Origin: Flavobacteriaceae bacterium
GTDB taxonomy: Bacteria > Bacteroidota > Bacteroidia > Flavobacteriales > Flavobacteriaceae
Length of the DNA stretch: 16,559 nucleotides
Direction: 5' to 3'
Assembly: GCA_014763515.1 (NCBI GenBank)
Contig: JACXVH010000008.1
Location: forward strand, 1 to 16,559
Shown here: positions 1 through 7,706 of the stretch, one piece after another
How positions within the stretch are numbered: the first letter of the stretch is position 1
How the letters are laid out: every line of letters begins with the position of its first letter
Notes under the pieces: generated by a model
The model's database searches: none
Seen by the model: the letters and a program-made list of their open reading frames with translations, nothing else
What the model was told of the DNA's origin: nothing
Made by a program: the position numbers and the translations under genes

Positions 1-324
1 TATATCGTCGATTGCCATTTTTTGAGCGAAATGTAAGTTGGTTTGAATGGCTTCATCATTTGGGTTTAACAACAATGCTTTTTCCAAATTATAGATAGCT
101 GGAGCTACTTTTCCTAATTTGTAATAAGCGTTTCCAAGATTATAATACAATTCTGCTGAGGCTACTTTTTGATTTTCTAAAATCGATTCATATTGAGAAG
201 CTGCTAATTCAAATTTTTCTTGACGATAATTTTCGTTTGCTTTTTCAAAAAGGATTTGTGAATCGTCTTGAGCTAAAACAAGATTTGAAATCAAAATCGC
301 TATGTAAACTAATATCTTTTTCAT
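1..324 (-). CDS. batE: BatE, TPR protein of the Bat operon (3' part beyond window)
   Basis: This is the N-terminal 108 residues of a secreted TPR protein; the rest lies left of the window. I translated it by hand from the ATG at 324. It starts MKKILVYIAILISNLVLAQ, a typical signal peptide with likely cleavage before or after the AQ. At least two TPR units follow (about residues 27-60 and 61-95), with the recognisable YYNLGNAYYKLGK and IYNLEKALLLNP patterns. The ATG sits 1 bp after the batD stop codon, so translation is probably coupled. In Bat operons of Bacteroidetes the gene after batD encodes BatE, a TPR protein usually with a later membrane segment and SH3-like region; those parts cannot be seen here. 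It is expected to act in the periplasm or at the inner membrane with BatA-D. Position and TPR content make the assignment firm, although only a fragment is present. Confidence 0.85.
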   Translation of the reverse strand, partial: MKKILVYIAILISNLVLAQDDSQILFEKANENYRQEKFELAASQYESILENQKVASAELYYNLGNAYYKLGKVAPAIYNLEKALLLNPNDEAIQTNLHFAQKMAIDDI

Positions 325-325
325 T

Positions 326-2083
326 TTATAACTGTTTCTCTAAATCAGATATTAAAGTAACGGCTCTATCGTAATCTTTTTGCATCGTAACATCTGAAGA
401 AGGCGTATAACGAGCAAATTCACAGTCGTTCATCAAAGCAATAAAATCCGTAACAGTTTCTGTATTTGCATTCTTTGCCAACAACAATTCTTGGATGTTT
501 TCTTTACTCATTTCAGAAGTTTCTAAATGTAGTTTTGCTTTCAAGAAGTTGTGCATCGCTTTTTCCATTGCCATGTAAAACGGCACTTTATTTCCCAACT
601 GTTTTTTAGCTTCGGAAAGGAATTTTTTAGCCAATTTCGTATTTCTACGTATTTTATTACCAACTACATCGGCATCAATTGCTTCTTTTTTCTTCTTCGC
701 TAAAATGATAATTGGAATGATCAAGAATGGCGCAAATAACAACATATAAAACTTACTACTGCCGAAGAAATCTTCTTTAGTTAAAGGTTTAAATTCTGAA
801 TTTAATTTGATGAATTGGAATGTATTGTACTTTTCAACTTTCTGTTTGTTAGCTGAATTATTTTCGTTTGACGCTATGTTTTCTTTTCCTTGTAAAACAT
901 TAATTTCAACTGCTTCTGAAGTTATAGTTTTATAGGATTTTGTAGTCAAATCGAAATAAGAGAACTCAATTGGTTTAACTGTATACTTTCCTTTTACTTG
1001 TGGAACAATTGTATATGTGTCTGAAATTATACCTGTCATTCCAGAGAGTGGTGTTTGCACTTCCTCTTTATGTTGCGGATCGAAAACCTCAAAAGCACTA
1101 GGAAATTCTGGTTTTGGTAAATTGAATAATTTTAAGTTTCCATCGCCTGAAACACTAATTTCTAAATCAAGCGATTCTCCGCTTTTTAATTCCGTTTTAG
1201 ATGGTTTTACTTTAAAATCGAATGTACCAACAGCTCCTGTAAAACTGGCTGGTTTTCCGTTTTCTGGTAATGCTTTTACAGTTACACTTTTTGCTCCTGC
1301 AGAAACTGTTTTAGAAGTTGTTTCATAATCCATCATTTGAAAAAATCCGCCCATGTTTTTTTGAACAGGAACCAATACATCTAAATCAATTTTTAATGGT
1401 TCTAGTTCTTTAACTCCAGTTTCTTGCGGATACAACAATACTTTTCGCCAAATAACCATAGCATAATCTTTACCATTATAAGTACCAGGAACAGCTTCTA
1501 ATTTTTTAATATCGATATGTTGGCTCCAAAAACCATTATATTTTGGGTTTTCGACCTCACGAACATTTTGTATGGTAAATCTTGGATCGAAATACAATTT
1601 ATAAACTACCGTAATAGGTTCATTTAGATATGGATTCGCTTTTGAAACTTCAGCTACTAAATGAATACCTTCTCCTGCTTTATATTCTGGACTGTTAGGG
1701 TCTTTAGGCAATACAACTGCGTCTTTGACTGTAATTTTTACAGGCTGACTTTTATAAATCTCACCATTATATTCAATACTGGCAGATCCTATCGTTAGGT
1801 TTCCTTTTTTTAATGGTTGTAATACATAAGAATAACTCCTGTGAAAAGATTTAACACTATTAACCCAAGAAAAATTAGTTGATTGAAATGGTCCGCCAAC
1901 AACTTTAAACCCATTGAAATCAGGTCTTTCAAAATTATCTGCATCTTGATTTATAGAAAATGAAACTTGAACCTTTTCGTTTATTCCCAAAGTAGATTTA
2001 CTAACTTTTGCTTCAAATTTTACTTCTTGAGCAAAGGTTAAAGTTGTTATAAAAAATACTATGTAGCAATATATTTTGTTCAT
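326..2083 (-). CDS. batD: BatD, oxygen-tolerance family membrane protein
   Basis: This 585-residue protein matches the BatD family (PF13584) in size, layout and operon place. A signal peptide ending TLTFAQ (residues 1-19) leads into a long beta-rich extracytoplasmic region (about 20-440) that looks like successive Ig-like or beta-sandwich units. The first contains the 'FNGFKVVGGP' motif (about 56-65) seen in the family. One membrane segment (about 444-462) is followed by KKKK, placing the helical C-terminal 120 residues in the cytoplasm. It probably works with the VWA proteins BatA and BatB at the inner membrane. The family was linked to aerotolerance in Bacteroides, but its biochemical role is unsettled. 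It lies 53 bp downstream of batC, a gap that holds a hairpin repeat, and 1 bp upstream of batE. No frameshift or truncation is visible. Confidence 0.93.
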   Translation of the reverse strand: MNKIYCYIVFFITTLTFAQEVKFEAKVSKSTLGINEKVQVSFSINQDADNFERPDFNGFKVVGGPFQSTNFSWVNSVKSFHRSYSYVLQPLKKGNLTIGSASIEYNGEIYKSQPVKITVKDAVVLPKDPNSPEYKAGEGIHLVAEVSKANPYLNEPITVVYKLYFDPRFTIQNVREVENPKYNGFWSQHIDIKKLEAVPGTYNGKDYAMVIWRKVLLYPQETGVKELEPLKIDLDVLVPVQKNMGGFFQMMDYETTSKTVSAGAKSVTVKALPENGKPASFTGAVGTFDFKVKPSKTELKSGESLDLEISVSGDGNLKLFNLPKPEFPSAFEVFDPQHKEEVQTPLSGMTGIISDTYTIVPQVKGKYTVKPIEFSYFDLTTKSYKTITSEAVEINVLQGKENIASNENNSANKQKVEKYNTFQFIKLNSEFKPLTKEDFFGSSKFYMLLFAPFLIIPIIILAKKKKEAIDADVVGNKIRRNTKLAKKFLSEAKKQLGNKVPFYMAMEKAMHNFLKAKLHLETSEMSKENIQELLLAKNANTETVTDFIALMNDCEFARYTPSSDVTMQKDYDRAVTLISDLEKQL

Positions 2084-2091
2084 TTTTATTT

Positions 2092-2118
2092 AGATTCTTC
2101 ACTTCATTGAGAATGACA
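2092..2118 (+). repeat. 27-bp hairpin repeat R1 between batC and batD
   Basis: The element begins AGATTCT and ends AGAATGACA, with an imperfect stem (ATTCT/AGAAT, extended by CA/TG past one bulged base) around a short loop. It has the same boundaries (AGA...TGACA) and orientation as the elements at 2999-3025 and 6722-6749. I recall near-identical sequences scattered in intergenic regions of Flavobacteriaceae, but that is memory and not a search. It lies in the transcribed gap of the bat operon, 9 bp upstream of the batD ATG. Confidence 0.75.
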
Positions 2119-2136
2119 CATTCCTTTCAAAAATAT

Positions 2137-2970
2137 CTACCAATCTTTTTCGTTTGTTTTTGGTTGTGCTTTTACTTTTTTAGCATTTATTTTATCTTGA
2201 ATTTTCTTTTCGGCATTGTTAACGGCTTCTAGTAAATTCTCTATTTGTTGTTTGTTAGCCCCACTAGGTTTTGGTTGTGCCTTTTGGTTGTCTTCCTTAT
2301 CTTCTCCTTCACCTTTATCCTTTTTATCGTCTCCTTTATCTTGTTTGTCTTTGTCGTTTTCTCCTTTGTCGTTTTCCTTTTTATCTTTATCGTTTCCTTT
2401 GTCTTTGTTGTCTTTGTTGTCGCCTTTATTATCTTTATCTTGATTGTTTCCTTTATCTTTATTTGACTGGTTTTGCTGATTTTGTTGATCTTGATTATTA
2501 TTTCCTCCTTTTTTGTCTTTATTATCATTACCTTGAGGAGGATTTTCCTTTAATTTTTTCTTTGCTAAAGCATAATTGTAACGTGTTTCTTCATCATAAG
2601 GATTATTTCTAAGTGCATTTTTATAAGCTGCAACTGCACTTTGATAATCTTTTTCTTGCATTAATGCATTTCCTAGATTGTGATAAGCTTTATGTTTTTG
2701 TTCTTTAGTTTTAGCTGTTTCTACCGCATTAAAAAATTTATACTTTGCTTCGCCTGGATTATTTTGACGGTAAATGCTATTTCCTAAATTATAATTTGCA
2801 GTAGACTTTGCTTCGGCATTATTAGATTGAGAAATTCTAAAATCGGCTTCAGCGTCTTTATAATCTTTTTTCTCAAAAGAAACTGTACCATCATATAAAT
2901 CTTTGTCTTTGTTTTGAGCAAAAATTAATGATGAAATTAATAGAATTAAATATGTTATTATTTTGTTCAT
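2137..2970 (-). CDS. batC: BatC, periplasmic TPR protein with charged low-complexity tail
   Basis: This 277-residue protein has a signal peptide (1-19, ending SLIFAQ) and two or three TPR units. The clearest lie at about 58-91 (ANYNLGNSIYRQNNPGEAKY) and 93-126 (AYHNLGNALMQEKDYQSA). A striking low-complexity segment (about 145-232) made almost only of K, D, N, G, E and Q follows, then a short predicted helical tail ending in KDW. BatC proteins are secreted TPR proteins that probably bind other Bat proteins, and a charged linker plus short conserved C-terminus is usual for them. The gene lies between batB (59 bp upstream) and batD (53 bp downstream), and both gaps carry a hairpin repeat. The ATG at 2970 directly gives the signal peptide. 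The repetitive stretch gives long open frames on the opposite strand that are not genes. Confidence 0.9.
   Translation of the reverse strand: MNKIITYLILLISSLIFAQNKDKDLYDGTVSFEKKDYKDAEADFRISQSNNAEAKSTANYNLGNSIYRQNNPGEAKYKFFNAVETAKTKEQKHKAYHNLGNALMQEKDYQSAVAAYKNALRNNPYDEETRYNYALAKKKLKENPPQGNDNKDKKGGNNNQDQQNQQNQSNKDKGNNQDKDNKGDNKDNKDKGNDKDKKENDKGENDKDKQDKGDDKKDKGEGEDKEDNQKAQPKPSGANKQQIENLLEAVNNAEKKIQDKINAKKVKAQPKTNEKDW
2275..2538 (-). repeat. Purine-rich low-complexity coding repeat in batC
   Basis: Codons 145-232 of batC consist of degenerate repeats of GAT/AAA/AAC/GGA-type codons encoding KDKGDN-like units. The coding strand is almost entirely purine, while the plus strand is pyrimidine rich. 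It is likely a flexible charged linker. Such DNA is prone to slippage, so length differences between strains are expected. Confidence 0.8.
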
Positions 2971-2998
2971 TCGCTTATGTTAATCTTTCTATTATTTT

Positions 2999-3025
2999 AG
3001 ATCCCGAAACAAGTTCGGAATGACA
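2999..3025 (+). repeat. 27-bp hairpin repeat R2 between batB and batC
   Basis: The element begins AGATCCCGAA and ends TTCGGAATGACA. The core stem CCGAA/TTCGG is perfect around the loop ACAAG, and the outer AT/AT pair is reached across one mismatch. It shares the AGA...TGACA ends and orientation of R1 and R3, but the stem sequence differs. It ends 4 bp before the batB stop codon on the minus strand, so it sits in the batB-batC mRNA junction. I recall it as another common flavobacterial interspersed hairpin. Confidence 0.78.
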
Positions 3026-3029
3026 AAAT

Positions 3030-4064
3030 TTATTTTTCGTTGAATAAATTCAATTTTTGTAACCAATTTGTTTTACGTTCTAAGAAGAATACATCTAACA
3101 GCAACAACACAAAAGCGATTCCTATAAACCATTGATATTGTGTTTGATATTCGGCAATTTGTTGTGTTTCAAACTCGGTTTTTTCAATATTATCTAATGC
3201 ATTTTTTATTTGCTCAACTACTTGTTTTGTTGAGGTTCCATCAATATAACCACCATTAGCGGCTTTAGCAATTGCCACTAAAGTTTCTTTATTGAGTTTA
3301 GTGATAACAACTTCGCCTTCTTTGTCTTTTTTATACTCTGTAACTGAACCATTACTTCCTTTTATTGGAATTGGGCCACCATTTACTGTTCCTACACCAA
3401 TAGTTATGATTTTTACGCCTCTTTCTTCTGCAACAGCACTTGCTTCAGCATAACCTTCACCGTGATCTTCACCATCAGAAATTAAAATAATCAGTTTACT
3501 TGTATCTACAGCATCGAAATAATTGGTTGCCATATTAACTGCTTCTGCTAGAGCGGTACCTTGAGAAGAAACCATATCGGTATTCATACTTTGTAAATAC
3601 ATTTTAGCAATGCTATAATCAGTTGTCATTGGTAAAACAGGGTAAGCACTGCCTGCGTAACCGATAATTCCAATTCTGTCTGTTCCTAAGCTATTGATAA
3701 TTTGGCTTACCAGTTGTTTTGCTTTTTCCAAACGATTTGGTGCCACATCTTCTGCAAGCATACTTTTAGAAATATCGACAGCAAAAACAATATCAATACC
3801 TTGTCGTTTTACTATTTCCATTTTTGTTCCAATTTTTGGATTAACCATAGCAATAATTAAAGCAACTAATGCTAAAGCTACTGTAACAAATTTCAAAATT
3901 GGTTTAAAAACCGACTTATTAGGAGCTAATTGTCTTAGTAAGTCGCTTTGAGAGAATTCGCGTTGTTTTTTTCGCTTCCAAAATAGCTGGAATAGAAAAA
4001 GCACTATAAGCAAAGCAACTATAGCTAAAAGGTATAAATATTTTGGTTCTTCTAATTGATACAT
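3030..4064 (-). CDS. batB: BatB, membrane VWA-domain protein
   Basis: This inner-membrane protein has a von Willebrand A domain. I start it at the ATG at 4064 (MYQLEEPKYL, 344 residues), not at the in-frame TTG 15 bp upstream, because the ATG gives the N-terminus usual for the family. Membrane segments lie at about 9-28, 55-73 and 312-328. The VWA domain (about 90-290) has a complete MIDAS metal site: D97-I-S99-K-S101, T170 in SSQGTALAEA and D197 in LISDGED. The long loop around 225-255 is rich in G, K and E. BatA and BatB are paired VWA proteins believed to form a complex acted on by the MoxR ATPase. The gene follows batA after 51 bp and precedes batC. No defects are seen. It could equally be named by family only, but the context makes BatB firm. 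Confidence 0.93.
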   Translation of the reverse strand: MYQLEEPKYLYLLAIVALLIVLFLFQLFWKRKKQREFSQSDLLRQLAPNKSVFKPILKFVTVALALVALIIAMVNPKIGTKMEIVKRQGIDIVFAVDISKSMLAEDVAPNRLEKAKQLVSQIINSLGTDRIGIIGYAGSAYPVLPMTTDYSIAKMYLQSMNTDMVSSQGTALAEAVNMATNYFDAVDTSKLIILISDGEDHGEGYAEASAVAEERGVKIITIGVGTVNGGPIPIKGSNGSVTEYKKDKEGEVVITKLNKETLVAIAKAANGGYIDGTSTKQVVEQIKNALDNIEKTEFETQQIAEYQTQYQWFIGIAFVLLLLDVFFLERKTNWLQKLNLFNEK

Positions 4065-4115
4065 TTTAAATCTTGACAACTAATGCAAAAAGCAATTGTT
4101 AATATTCAAATATTC

Positions 4116-5120
4116 TTAAATAAATCCTCTAAAAACAGTATTTTTCAACAATAATTCTAAAGCTAATAAGAACAATGCAAATCCGACTAATGGTTTAAAT
4201 TTTTCATCGAAGTTGAAATATTTTTGTTCTTCAATTTCTGTTGTTTCTAACTTATTAATTTCGGTATAAATTTCTTCAAGTTTTTTGTTACTTGTTGCTC
4301 TAAAATACTTTCCATCAGTAGTTTTTGCAATTTCTTTCATTAAGTTTTCATCAATTTCCACAGGCATGTTTCTAAATAAAAACTGACCTGTCCTAGGATC
4401 TCTTGCATAAGGAAAAAGAGCGGTTCCATTGGTTCCGATTCCAATTGTGTAAACTTTTATTCCATATTCTTTAGCGATATCAGCAGCCATTCTTGGATCA
4501 ATTGTCCCAGCATTATTTACACCATCGGTTAACAAAATAATGACTCTGCTTTTTGCTTTACTATCTTTTAAACGATTAATTGCTGTTGCCAAACCAACAC
4601 CAATTCCTGTTCCATCTGCCAAAATTGAATCGTCATATTCAATAGTTTTTAACGATTGTAAAACCATTGGTTTATCTGATGTAACTGGCGTTCTTGTATA
4701 ACTTTCTCCTGCATACACTACCAATCCAATTCTATCGTTTACTCTATCTTGTACAAAAGTTGAAGCTACTCTTTTTAGCGCTTCTAAACGATTTGGTTTT
4801 AAATCTTTTGCTAGCATACTACCCGAAACGTCGATTGCCATAACAATATCTATTCCTTTTGTAACTCGAGATTTTGCAGAAACGTCTACACTTCTTGGTC
4901 GAGCTAATGCCACAATGATACTGCTTAAGGCCAACAATCGTAAAACAAAAAGTAACGGATGAAGTTTTGATAAAATAGATTGATGTTGAAATGCAGTAGT
5001 TGAACTTATGGTTAATGTTGCTGTTTGTTGTTTTCTTTTCCAGAAATACCAACCTATTGCTAAAGGCAAAGCCAAAAACAACCAAAAAAACTGAGGATGT
5101 AGAAAAGTTACATTATTCAT
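4116..5120 (-). CDS. batA: BatA, membrane VWA-domain protein
   Basis: This 334-residue inner-membrane protein is the paralogue of BatB. It has an N-terminal hydrophobic helix (about 10-27) within the conserved 'FLHPQFFWLFLALPL' start (BatA N-terminal region, PF07584-like), a second segment at 55-72 and a C-terminal one at about 309-325. The VWA domain spans about 88-290 and keeps the full MIDAS: D97-V-S99-G-S101, T171 in ADGTGIG and D199 in LLTDG. The MIDAS residues fall at the same positions as in BatB, consistent with ancient duplication. Its start overlaps the end of the preceding gene by 8 bp, which favours translational coupling and a shared complex. The fold is expected on the periplasm-facing or cytoplasmic side of the membrane; topology cannot be settled here. 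Confidence 0.94.
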   Translation of the reverse strand: MNNVTFLHPQFFWLFLALPLAIGWYFWKRKQQTATLTISSTTAFQHQSILSKLHPLLFVLRLLALSSIIVALARPRSVDVSAKSRVTKGIDIVMAIDVSGSMLAKDLKPNRLEALKRVASTFVQDRVNDRIGLVVYAGESYTRTPVTSDKPMVLQSLKTIEYDDSILADGTGIGVGLATAINRLKDSKAKSRVIILLTDGVNNAGTIDPRMAADIAKEYGIKVYTIGIGTNGTALFPYARDPRTGQFLFRNMPVEIDENLMKEIAKTTDGKYFRATSNKKLEEIYTEINKLETTEIEEQKYFNFDEKFKPLVGFALFLLALELLLKNTVFRGFI

Positions 5121-6798
5121 TTGGTATAGCTTTTTTTAATTCGATAGATTGAATAATTCTATCCATAATTTGACTTGCATATTCATCGTCTTTCTTAAAT
5201 GCCAACATTAATTCCTGAGCACCTCCATTTTGAGCAAAAATTAATACCTGATATTGCATCTCTACACTTTCTTTAGTTATCAAATTGACACCAGTAAAAG
5301 TACCAAATGCCTTTTTGCCAGTTAAACCTTTAGGATCTTCATAATCATCTACTTGTACTGTAATATTTTTAGCCCCTAAAGACTCCATTCCTTTTAAACG
5401 CGCTTCTAATGCTATATCTAAATCTATTTTTATTGTGTCATTAAGCTTTACTGTTCCTAAAGTAATGGCAATATTATCGGTTAAACTTCCATATCTAAAA
5501 TCAGAAACTGATTTAATGTTTGACGGTAGATTATTTTGAATTTTCTCGTCTACAAATCTCTTTAAAACTTTTGGTGTAGAAATAGAAATAGCTGGATCTC
5601 CATAAACTGAAGTTACCCATTCACCTTCTAAAAGTGACTTAGAACTATGGCCTATAATATTATCTCTCACAAATTCTGTTCCTTTGGTAACAATAAAAAA
5701 TACCCCTACAATACCTAAAAGCATAACTACTGCAGTAAGCGGAATAAGAATTCGTTGTAATTTTTGTTTTCTGTCTTTTTTACGTTTTAATTCTTCTGCA
5801 AATAAATTTTGGGTTTCTTCTTCACTTCTTGGAATTGCTTTATCGAGTGAAATTAAGAACGTATCTATTCCTTTTTTATCATTTTCAATTTCAAAATCTA
5901 ATGGTTTAGACTTTGCAAATTTTACTAAATCGGCATTAGACATTACTTTTTTAAATTGATCTAATGTTTCGCGACTCAGTTTGATATTTTTATTTTTTAC
6001 AGCTACTACAAGTGCTTCATACAATTCGGCTGAAGTACTTTCCATTGCTGGTACGTCTACAGCTTCTTCAATATAAGTTCTAGTAATATCTGTTAATTCA
6101 GAGTAATAAGCTTTAGTCTCTCCATGTTGCCAAAGCTCTCTTTTTTCTAATGATTGAAGTTTCGCTAAAGCTTTTTCTATAGGTGAGGCAAATAATATTG
6201 CTTCTTTTTCATTTTTAATAATTTGCCTTTTCTTAATAAAATAATACAATCCAAAACCAGTTGCAGCAATACCTAATAAAATTAGTATCGCCCACAACCA
6301 CCAATAGCTAACAGGCTCTTCAACCTTTACAATATCTTTGATATCATACATTTGCTGTTTTGTTGTATCAACTACAACATTATTTACAACAATAGGAAAA
6401 GAATCGGTTTTTATGGTTTTATCATTGATTACTACAACTAATTGAGGAAGCACATAACGCCCTGAATCGAATTGTGTTAATCCGTATTTTTTTATTAATT
6501 CGTATTTATCCTTTATTTTAACTGTATCGACAGGATAAGATTCTAAAATTTCTAATGCTCCAAAAGTTTGTCCTTCTGGAAAAGAAACTTTATCCGTTGG
6601 TTTTACATTTGCTTTAATGGTTAAATTAAATTGAGAACCAATTTTAATAGCAGTGGAATCTACAGTTGAAGTTATCGATTGTGAAAAAGAGTATGCATTA
6701 ATTAGAAAAAATAAAATTATGAGACATCTCGACTTCGCTCGATGTGACAAAGTAATATTTAATAAATCAATAGTATTAAATTTTTTATTTAGATTCAT
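5113..6798 (-). CDS. Bat-operon membrane protein, signal peptide plus two TM segments (DUF4381-like middle)
   Basis: This 561-residue protein lies between DUF58 and BatA. It has a signal peptide ending NAYSFSQ (about 26-40), an extracytoplasmic beta-rich domain (about 41-160), TM1 at about 165-187 followed by KKR, and a helical cytoplasmic domain (about 190-345). TM2 lies at about 350-371, preceded by the basic KRKKDRKQK stretch, and a C-terminal extracytoplasmic alpha/beta domain follows (about 375-561). The helical part (AYYSELTDITRTYIEEA, then PAMESTSAELYEAL) resembles DUF4381-type proteins that sit at this place in other MoxR/VWA operons. I do not recognise the C-terminal domain. The ATG at 6798 follows a purine-rich stretch, but codons 17-25 come from a dispersed hairpin repeat. 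A TTG at 6750 within that stretch would give a compact 24-residue signal peptide, so the true start is uncertain. It overlaps batA by 8 bp. Confidence 0.85.
   Translation of the reverse strand: MNLNKKFNTIDLLNITLSHRAKSRCLIILFFLINAYSFSQSITSTVDSTAIKIGSQFNLTIKANVKPTDKVSFPEGQTFGALEILESYPVDTVKIKDKYELIKKYGLTQFDSGRYVLPQLVVVINDKTIKTDSFPIVVNNVVVDTTKQQMYDIKDIVKVEEPVSYWWLWAILILLGIAATGFGLYYFIKKRQIIKNEKEAILFASPIEKALAKLQSLEKRELWQHGETKAYYSELTDITRTYIEEAVDVPAMESTSAELYEALVVAVKNKNIKLSRETLDQFKKVMSNADLVKFAKSKPLDFEIENDKKGIDTFLISLDKAIPRSEEETQNLFAEELKRKKDRKQKLQRILIPLTAVVMLLGIVGVFFIVTKGTEFVRDNIIGHSSKSLLEGEWVTSVYGDPAISISTPKVLKRFVDEKIQNNLPSNIKSVSDFRYGSLTDNIAITLGTVKLNDTIKIDLDIALEARLKGMESLGAKNITVQVDDYEDPKGLTGKKAFGTFTGVNLITKESVEMQYQVLIFAQNGGAQELMLAFKKDDEYASQIMDRIIQSIELKKAIPNE
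6722..6749 (+). repeat. 28-bp hairpin repeat R3 inside a coding start
   Basis: The element begins AGACATCTCGACTTCG and ends CTCGATGTGACA. The arms ACAT..CGA and TCG-ATGT pair across a 2-nt bulge around a short loop. It shares the AGA...TGACA ends and orientation of R1 and R2. Unlike those, it lies inside an open reading frame, encoding about SHRAKSRC (residues 18-25) of the 561-residue Bat-operon protein, just ahead of the hydrophobic core of its signal peptide. Confidence 0.78.
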
Positions 6799-6836
6799 TG
6801 TCTTTCTTCTTTTCTCTTTTTTCTATTTTCTGAAAT

Positions 6837-7703
6837 CTAATTTCTCGCTTTAAAATAACCCAAAAGTTTTGTTACATAACTTTCATCTACTCTCGAACTT
6901 ACTGCTCCAGCGCCACATTTAGAAAAAACATTTTTAAAGTAATTTACATTGGTTTTGTAATGTTCTTCATAACTTCTTCTTACAGTTTTAGATGAAGTAT
7001 TTACCATAACAGATTTTCCTGTTTCTGCATCGAGCATGTTTACTAAACCTAAATTTGGCAAACTTTCTTCACGAGCATCGTACACTCTAATTCCTGTTAA
7101 ATCGTGTTTTTTTGAAGCAATTTTCAAAGTATGTTCATAATCTTTCGACATAAAGTCGGAGATCATAAACACAATTGCTTTTTTCTTCATAACGCTCGAC
7201 AAGAATTTTAAAGCTTGAGCAATATCTGTTTTTTTACTTTTTGGCTGAAATTCAATCAATTCGCGAATAATTCTCAATACGTGCGGTTTCCCTTTTTTAG
7301 GCGGAATAAACAATTCTATTTCATCTGAAAAAAGAATTAATCCCACTTTATCGTTATTTTGTGTTGAAGAAAAGGCTAAAGTTGCTGCTATTTCAGTAAT
7401 AACTTCACTTTTTAATTGATTTTGTGTACCAAAACTCTCAGATCCACTACAATCAACCATTAACATCATGGTAAGTTCTCTTTCCTCTTCAAAAACTTTT
7501 ATATAGGGTTCATTGTAACGCGCTGTTACATTCCAATCGATTGCACGAACATCGTCTCCATATTGATATTGGCGCACTTCAGAAAAGGTCATACCGCGTC
7601 CTTTAAAAGACGTATGATATTCTCCCGAAAAGATGTGATCGCTCAATCTTCGGGTTTTAATTTCAATCTTACGTACTTTTTTAAGAATTTCTTTAGTATC
7701 CAT
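6837..7703 (-). CDS. DUF58 (VWA-like) protein of the Bat operon
   Basis: This 288-residue soluble protein has the DUF58 signature YQYGDDVRAIDWNVTAR (46-62), followed by a VWA-like fold with the MIDAS-type motif D84-C-S86-G-S88 and a later acidic residue D183 in MISDF. There is no signal peptide or membrane segment, so it should act in the cytoplasm. DUF58 genes almost always follow moxR; the protein is thought to be a partner or substrate adaptor of the MoxR ATPase. Here moxR is 80 bp upstream, and that gap is filled by a heptamer inverted array ending 4 bp before this ATG. The next gene begins 38 bp downstream. The family is clear, the exact function is not known, and no established symbol applies. 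Confidence 0.93.
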   Translation of the reverse strand: MDTKEILKKVRKIEIKTRRLSDHIFSGEYHTSFKGRGMTFSEVRQYQYGDDVRAIDWNVTARYNEPYIKVFEEERELTMMLMVDCSGSESFGTQNQLKSEVITEIAATLAFSSTQNNDKVGLILFSDEIELFIPPKKGKPHVLRIIRELIEFQPKSKKTDIAQALKFLSSVMKKKAIVFMISDFMSKDYEHTLKIASKKHDLTGIRVYDAREESLPNLGLVNMLDAETGKSVMVNTSSKTVRRSYEEHYKTNVNYFKNVFSKCGAGAVSSRVDESYVTKLLGYFKARN

Positions 7704-7706
7704 TTT

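Noticed and set aside
1017..1328. Plus-strand 103-codon frame inside batD
   Set aside because: It is a shadow of batD, which has signal peptide, family length and operon context on the other strand.
2216..2612. Long plus-strand open frames opposite batC, rich in S/L/F or in F/V/L, and a minus-strand frame rich in K/I/T
   Set aside because: They arise from the purine-rich low-complexity repeat of batC read in other frames; composition is one-sided and no start context or homology is seen.
6653..6853. Plus-strand 66-codon frame across the start of the 561-residue gene
   Set aside because: It is antisense to the signal peptide and the hairpin repeat, crosses the gap to DUF58, and has no promoter or family resemblance.
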